NCBI RefSeq assembly: GCF_018881815.1
Contig: NZ_JACVPP010000001.1
Span: forward strand, 310,001-374,000
DNA length: 64,000 nt
Direction: 5' to 3'
Source: Polynucleobacter sp. MWH-HuK1
GTDB taxonomy: Bacteria; Pseudomonadota; Gammaproteobacteria; Burkholderiales; Burkholderiaceae
Shown: in pieces, positions 57,077 through 64,000 of the stretch
How the letters are laid out: each line of letters opens with the position of its first letter
Position numbering within the stretch: position 1 is the first letter of the stretch
The notes under the pieces: model-generated
The model's database searches: none
What the model was told of the DNA's origin: nothing
Seen by the model: the letters and a program-made list of their open reading frames with translations, nothing else
Made by a program: the position numbers and the translations under genes

Positions 57077-57840
57077 AGGTTGTCTCCCCCATGGCTTCCC
57101 ATATAGGCCTCAACAACCAATGGGTTGTTAGAAACCTCATGATAAGACCCTTCAGCCAAAACTGAACCCCGTTGCAACACGGTGATTCGATCTGCAATAG
57201 AAGATACAACCTTCATGTTGTGCTCAACCATGAGAATCGTCCGCCCTTTGGCAACACGATCAATTAATTCTGTTACACGCTCTACGTCTTCGTGACCCAT
57301 GCCCTGGGTTGGCTCATCCAAGAGCATTAGCTCTGGCTCCATAGCCAACGTGGTTGCAATTTCAAGCGCCCTCTTGCGACCATAAGCCAAATTTAAGGTT
57401 TCTTCGTGCGCGAATTCTTCTAGCCCAACCTCATGAAGAAGCTCTAGGGCACGCCCGTTTAAGACATTTAAAGAGTTGCCGGACTTCCAAAAATGAAACT
57501 CGGTTCCCAATCCTCGCTGCAGTGCAACACGAACATTCTCGATAACCGTTAGGTGAGGGAAAACCGCTGAAATTTGAAAAGATCGAATAACGCCGCGCCG
57601 CGCAATTTGTGCTGGAGCCTCATTGGTAATATCAAAACCATTAAATAAGATTTGACCGCTACTAGGCTCTAAAAATTTAGTAAGCAAGTTAAAGCAGGTG
57701 GTTTTACCAGCGCCGTTCGGACCAATTAAAGCGTGAATGGTTCCCCGGGTAACTTCCAAGTTCACATCGGTGACTGCAGAAAAGCCCTTAAAGGATTTTC
57801 CCAGTCCAATTGTTTTTAATATTGTTTCTTGCAATCTCAT
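57073..57840 (-). CDS. livG: ABC transporter ATP-binding protein (LivG)
   Basis: The second ATPase of the transporter, 255 residues. Walker A is canonical (GPNGAGKTTC, near 38-47). The signature is the diverged YGRKRALEIATTLA and Walker B is LMLLDEPTQGM, both typical for LivG. It is the first gene of the operon livG-livF-binding protein-livH-livM. An inverted repeat lies 53-68 bases upstream. Confidence 0.92.
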   Translation of the reverse strand: MRLQETILKTIGLGKSFKGFSAVTDVNLEVTRGTIHALIGPNGAGKTTCFNLLTKFLEPSSGQILFNGFDITNEAPAQIARRGVIRSFQISAVFPHLTVIENVRVALQRGLGTEFHFWKSGNSLNVLNGRALELLHEVGLEEFAHEETLNLAYGRKRALEIATTLAMEPELMLLDEPTQGMGHEDVERVTELIDRVAKGRTILMVEHNMKVVSSIADRITVLQRGSVLAEGSYHEVSNNPLVVEAYMGSHGGDNL

Positions 57841-57892
57841 ACCCTCTACCCCCTACTTGGGAGCAAGGATATGAGAATACTCCAAGATAGCT

Positions 57893-57908
57893 TTGCTATG
57901 TATAGCAA
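57893..57908. promoter_or_regulatory. Inverted repeat in the liv operon upstream region
   Basis: TTGCTAT, two bases, ATAGCAA. It overlaps TATACA, which could serve as a -10 for livG, although no convincing -35 is seen. It is a candidate operator for an unidentified regulator. Confidence 0.35.
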
Positions 57909-57946
57909 TAACCCTAAACAACTCGGGGAAGATAGACAAAAAATGT

Positions 57947-58162
57947 TTAAGCTGTTTTTTGAAATTGTTGAATTGCAGAACAGGCCAAGTCATCAAGAAC
58001 ATCCACCGGGACTCGTTGGGCACCCTGCACAATCATTAATGCATACGGCTTGGCTAGTGCTGAGGCCTCAGGGCAAAGGCGCAACTCATCGCCCTCTGAT
58101 GGAGATTGGCTGCGCCAATAATTAATTGCTGCCTCCAACTCTTGAATTGTTACAAACAACAT
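57947..58162 (-). CDS. DUF3717 family protein
   Basis: A 71-residue protein of unknown function recognised by ITIQELEAAI-like start (VTIQELEAAINYWRSQSP), GDELRLCPEASALAKPYALM and its size, matching the DUF3717 family known mainly from Burkholderiales. The ATG lies eight bases after the SET gene stop, so it is likely cotranscribed with gyrB and the SET gene. No membrane segment or catalytic motif is evident. Confidence 0.8.
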   Translation of the reverse strand: MLFVTIQELEAAINYWRSQSPSEGDELRLCPEASALAKPYALMIVQGAQRVPVDVLDDLACSAIQQFQKTA

Positions 58163-58169
58163 AAAATTT

Positions 58170-58664
58170 TTACTTATCTTTTGTTGCCAACATAGTGCCG
58201 CGACACTTTTTCGCACCACACCGGCACTCGTAATCTTTTTTCATTTGTTTGGTAATTTTCCCCTCGATATCTAGTGAGTAGTCATAAAACAACTCTTCAC
58301 CAACCTTGAGGGCGCGCTTTGCATAAACAAACACCCTTGGCTCGCCGTCAAAAGTATCTTCACGGGTTTCGCAACTAGGCTTGCATGAATGATTGATCCA
58401 GCGGGCAGCATTGCCACCATACTTCGCATCGATAACACGACCATCCTCTAGCGAAAAGTAAAAGGTGTGGTTAGGATCCCTGGGATCATGTGGATGGCGT
58501 TTTTCGGCCAATTTCCAACTTATGCGTTCGCCCTTGTATTCGATGATTGCCTGACCTTTTTTAATTGGCTTTACAACAAAAACGCCTTTGCCGTGAATTG
58601 GTGAGGACTTAACAACAATAGAAGATCTGTCCACCTTGGGTGGTTTTAATTTTTTGTTAGCCAT
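58170..58664 (-). CDS. SET-domain protein lysine methyltransferase with post-SET motif
   Basis: A 164-residue single-domain enzyme. The SET features are all present: HGKGVFV (24-30), N91-HSC94 in the knot, ELFYDY with Y127 and Y129, and a post-SET zinc motif C147-x-C149-x4-C154. Such proteins methylate lysines on proteins with SAM. The substrate is unknown, and HU-like or ribosomal proteins are possible targets. It starts two bases after gyrB ends. Confidence 0.88.
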   Translation of the reverse strand: MANKKLKPPKVDRSSIVVKSSPIHGKGVFVVKPIKKGQAIIEYKGERISWKLAEKRHPHDPRDPNHTFYFSLEDGRVIDAKYGGNAARWINHSCKPSCETREDTFDGEPRVFVYAKRALKVGEELFYDYSLDIEGKITKQMKKDYECRCGAKKCRGTMLATKDK

Positions 58665-58666
58665 TT

Positions 58667-61171
<2,505 letters not shown>

Positions 61172-61176
61172 CTAAG

Positions 61177-62292
61177 TTAAATACGCATTGGCATCACAAC
61201 ATACTTAAAACTCTCTGAGCCAGGCAGAGTAACTACAGCGCTACTATTCGCATCACCCAAACTAATTTGAATCTTGTCATTCTTGAGGTTTGATAAAACA
61301 TCAAGTAAGTAACTTACGTTAAATCCAATCTCAACCGCATCACCTGCGTACTCAGTTTCAATCTCTTCTTGCGCCTCTTCTTGCTCAGCATTAGTTGATT
61401 GAATTGTGATGCGATTAGGGGATAAAGAGAAACGAACACCTTTAAATTTATCGGTTGTCAAAATGGCAGCACGTTGAAGAGCAGATTGCAATGCGTCTCT
61501 ACCAACCACTAACGAGTTTTTCTGTCCCTTAGGGATCACTCTTTGGAAGTCTGGGAATTTACCTTCAACCAACTTTGAGATTAGTTCAATATCACCAAAA
61601 GAAAACTTCACTTGATTTGCGGTCAAACCAATCTCAAGAGTCTCTTCAGAATCTTCCAACAAATGCTGACACTCCAAAATTGTTTTACGCGGAATAATGA
61701 TTTCTTGTTTTTGACCTGATCCAGATGGCGCCTCAGCTAACTCCATTTGCGAATACGCAAGACGATGCCCGTCTGTTGCAACAGCAACAACATCCTTACC
61801 CTCAATCACCAGCAACATACCATTCAAGTAGTAACGAATATCTTGTTGTGCCATTGAAAAGTGCACTTGACTAATTAATTGACGGAAACTCTTCTGAGAC
61901 ATCCTCCATGCAGCAGTAACTTCGCCAACACTTTGCATCACAGGAAACTCAGTTGCAGATAATGTTTGTAGAGAAAAGCGACTCTTACCACTCTGCACCA
62001 CCATCTTATTATCTTTAAGATTTAAGGAAACCGGCCCCTCAGGTAAGGCGCGCAAAATATCCAATAATTTTCTTGCGGCAACAGTAGTTGTTACATCTTC
62101 AGAACTAACACCAAAATTGGCGTTAGTTGTAATTTGTATTTCAATATCTGTGGATATAAAAGAAACTTTTTCACCAACCTTTTTAAACAATAGATTTGCC
62201 AAAATTGGTAATGTATGTCTGCGTTCAACAATTCCACTAACAACCTGAAGAGGTTTTAGTAAGTTATCGCGTGAAGTGTTAACGAGTTGCAT
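61177..62292 (-). CDS. dnaN: DNA polymerase III beta sliding clamp
   Basis: The ring-shaped processivity clamp. The 371-residue protein has three repeats of the clamp fold and the C-terminal SFKYVVMPMRI tail typical of the family. AAGGA lies about ten bases before the ATG. Its leader contains the DnaA-trio repeat and oriC, so origin opening and dnaN transcription share sequence. Confidence 0.98.
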   Translation of the reverse strand: MQLVNTSRDNLLKPLQVVSGIVERRHTLPILANLLFKKVGEKVSFISTDIEIQITTNANFGVSSEDVTTTVAARKLLDILRALPEGPVSLNLKDNKMVVQSGKSRFSLQTLSATEFPVMQSVGEVTAAWRMSQKSFRQLISQVHFSMAQQDIRYYLNGMLLVIEGKDVVAVATDGHRLAYSQMELAEAPSGSGQKQEIIIPRKTILECQHLLEDSEETLEIGLTANQVKFSFGDIELISKLVEGKFPDFQRVIPKGQKNSLVVGRDALQSALQRAAILTTDKFKGVRFSLSPNRITIQSTNAEQEEAQEEIETEYAGDAVEIGFNVSYLLDVLSNLKNDKIQISLGDANSSAVVTLPGSESFKYVVMPMRI

Positions 62293-62555
62293 TGCTTTTA
62301 AATCCTTGTATATATCTTAGTAGTAGTAGTAGTAAGGGCCCGGACTTACGTGGATAAGTCAAAAACTCTCTATAAAACAACACCTTAAACGCTAAAAAAC
62401 CTGTGGAAAACTTTTGTATAAACACTGCATAAAACGGGGATAACTTTTTACCAATACCCTATTTTTGCATGAAGCGAAGGATTTCCACAATTTATCCACA
62501 TGTAACCCCCAAACTTATCCCCGGGGTTCTCCACAACCTTATCCACAACCCAGAA
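62293..62555. other. Replication origin oriC between dnaA and dnaN
   Basis: Eight DnaA-box-like sites lie in about 200 bases. TTATCCACA is perfect at 62492-62500 and 62539-62547. Near matches are at 62349, 62402, 62435, 62481, 62515 and 62527. At the dnaN side a TAG-TAG-TAG-TAG-TAG-TAA run (62318-62335) is followed by GGGCCCGG and the first box, with an AT-rich stretch (62299-62317) beyond. This is the layout of a basal unwinding element with DnaA-trios. Confidence 0.88.
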
Positions 62556-63980
62556 TTAAGCTTTCAAGGTTTGTTCAATAACGTGAATTTCATGGTTCAA
62601 CTGACTGTCGTGAGCTCGCTCATCTGCAATCTTCCGAACCGCATGTAAAACCGTTGTGTGATCCCTACCACCAAATAACTCCCCAATTTCGGGCAGGCTC
62701 TTTTGTGTCAACTCCTTAGCCATAAACATGGCGATTTGGCGGGGTCTGGCTATATTTGCTGGGCGTTTCTTTGAGTACATATCAGCAACCTTAATACTAT
62801 AGAAATCAGCAACGGCCTTTTGTATATTTTCCACAGAAATTTGTCGGTTTTGAATTGAAAGTAAGTCTTTCAGCGCTGTTCTAGCAACCTCAATAGTTAC
62901 CTCTTTGCCGTGAAAGCGGACAAAAGCCAAAATTTTCCTTAAAGCCCCCTCCAACTCTCTAACGTTTGAGCGAAGGTGTTTTGCCACAAAGAAAGCCACA
63001 TCCTCACTCATGGGGATGCCCTCATTAATTGCTTTCTTCATCAGAATAGCAACGCGCATTTCAAGTTCTGGCGGCTCTATTGCGACGGTTAAGCCTGAAT
63101 CGAAGCGGGATATAAGTCGATCATCGATACCAGCCATCTCCTTGGGGTATGTGTCGCTAGTAATAATGACTTGCGACTTATTGCTTAATAGGGCCTCGAA
63201 AGCATAGAAAAACTCTTCCTGAGTCCTGGATTTCCCGCTAAAGAACTGGATATCGTCAATTAATAAAAGATCTAACGAATGGTAGTAGCGCTTAAATCGG
63301 TCAAAAGCCTTTTGTTGATAAGCTCGTACCACGTCGGAAACATATTGTTCTGCATGAATGTAACGGATTCGGGCGTTGGGCTTATCTTTAAGAAGGTGGT
63401 TCCCGATCGCGTGAATCAAATGGGTTTTACCAAGGCCGACACCACCATATAAAAACATGGGGTTATAAGAGGTGCCCGGATTATGGGCCACCTGAATTGA
63501 GGCAGCCCTTGCCAATTGGTTTGCTTTACCGGTCACAAATGTTTCGAATGTAAGGTTTGGGTTTAGTTTTGAGTGGTCCTCAATCTCAAAGCCCCCCTCT
63601 TCAATGGAAATTACAGGCTCCACAACTTCTGTAGCAACCACTTTTTGTTGCGCCTCTTCGGGTGTAATGGTTGTTTTGCTCCCCGGACTTGCCTCGGTCG
63701 CCAATGTAAATCCTACATTTATAGGGCGACCAAAATACTGGGACGCCAACTCTTGAAAGCGGTCGGCAAAAGTTTTCTTAATCCAATCTAACTTAAAGCG
63801 GTTTGGGGCTCCTATTGTTAGTGAGTCATCACTTTCAATAAAAGATAATAAGGTTAGGGGTTGAATCCATGTTTTAAACTGTTGGGGCGACAGTTCGCGA
63901 GATAAGATGCCAATAGCATCATCCCAAAATCCCAGTGGGCTGATTGAATTCAAGGCGGGGGGATTATGTAAGTTGCTCAT
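62556..63980 (-). CDS. dnaA: Chromosomal replication initiator protein DnaA
   Basis: DnaA binds oriC boxes and opens DNA. The 474-residue protein has domain I (about 15-90), a linker, AAA+ domain III with Walker A G179-GVGLGKTH and Walker [11 protein letters not shown], and domain IV with the DNA-binding signature [15 protein letters not shown] (about 441-455). The start is the ATG twenty bases from the window edge. Its promoter lies outside the window. Confidence 0.98.
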   Translation of the reverse strand: MSNLHNPPALNSISPLGFWDDAIGILSRELSPQQFKTWIQPLTLLSFIESDDSLTIGAPNRFKLDWIKKTFADRFQELASQYFGRPINVGFTLATEASPGSKTTITPEEAQQKVVATEVVEPVISIEEGGFEIEDHSKLNPNLTFETFVTGKANQLARAASIQVAHNPGTSYNPMFLYGGVGLGKTHLIHAIGNHLLKDKPNARIRYIHAEQYVSDVVRAYQQKAFDRFKRYYHSLDLLLIDDIQFFSGKSRTQEEFFYAFEALLSNKSQVIITSDTYPKEMAGIDDRLISRFDSGLTVAIEPPELEMRVAILMKKAINEGIPMSEDVAFFVAKHLRSNVRELEGALRKILAFVRFHGKEVTIEVARTALKDLLSIQNRQISVENIQKAVADFYSIKVADMYSKKRPANIARPRQIAMFMAKELTQKSLPEIGELFGGRDHTTVLHAVRKIADERAHDSQLNHEIHVIEQTLKA

Positions 63981-64000
63981 ATTTTTGGAGGATCCATTGT

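Noticed and set aside
57829..58125. Plus-strand frame of 98 codons between livG and the DUF3717 gene
   Set aside because: It overlaps two well-supported minus-strand genes and shows no family features or ribosome-binding site.
63976..64000. A six-codon frame whose TGA overlaps the dnaA ATG, possible leader peptide
   Set aside because: It is cut close to the window edge, has no visible ribosome-binding site and is too short to judge.

Overview
The window is a 64 kb stretch of a low-to-medium GC betaproteobacterial chromosome. The gene order, the Burkholderiales-only DUF3717 protein, the Burkholderia-like RpoB/RpoC and ribosomal proteins and the compact AT-leaning genome point to Polynucleobacter (Burkholderiaceae). 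This assignment is an inference from recalled family resemblance, not from a search. The right end carries the replication origin: dnaA, an intergenic region full of DnaA boxes, dnaN and gyrB, all on the minus strand. Nearly every gene in the window is also on the minus strand, so most are transcribed in the direction in which a fork leaving that origin would travel.

Reading from the origin (right to left): dnaA, oriC, dnaN, gyrB, a SET-domain methyltransferase and a DUF3717 protein; a five-gene branched-chain amino-acid type ABC transporter (livG, livF, binding protein, livH, livM); a TSUP permease; mnmG-rsmG-parA-parB with two perfect parS sites; the complete atpIBEFHAGDC operon; hemE; then priA behind a second small group of DnaA boxes. 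Between 30.6 and 37.3 kb lies a mixed region. It holds gcvH, a glyoxalase II-like hydrolase, a four-cysteine mini-protein, a fatty acid desaturase, tRNA-Arg, two c-type cytochromes, rsmI, a DiaA-like SIS protein, a BON lipoprotein and a GNAT acetyltransferase. Most of the few plus-strand genes are here.

From 30.36 kb to the left edge everything serves transcription and translation and runs in one direction: an rRNA operon (16S, tRNA-Ile, tRNA-Ala, 23S, 5S, strong terminator), then tRNA-Tyr-Gly-Thr-tuf, tRNA-Trp-secE-nusG, rplKAJL-rpoBC, rpsL-rpsG-fusA-tuf-rpsJ, rplC-D-W-B-rpsS-rplV-rpsC-rplP-rpmC-rpsQ and the start of the spc operon (rplN-rplX-rplE). Good sigma-70 promoters with 17-bp spacers can be read before the rRNA operon, the tRNA-tuf unit, rpsL, rplC and the atp operon. 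Clear hairpin terminators follow the rRNA operon and rpoC.

I found no undescribed multi-gene system. The most interesting signals are regulatory or structural: a five-fold TAG repeat with the geometry of a DnaA-trio at oriC; DnaA boxes in front of priA; two competing long hairpins between rplL and rpoB; a terminator-like hairpin just before rplJ; a promoter -35 box buried in the rpsJ terminator; a parS site inside the mnmG coding sequence; a bacterial SET methyltransferase with an intact post-SET zinc motif next to gyrB; and a LivF ATPase whose Walker A lysine is arginine.
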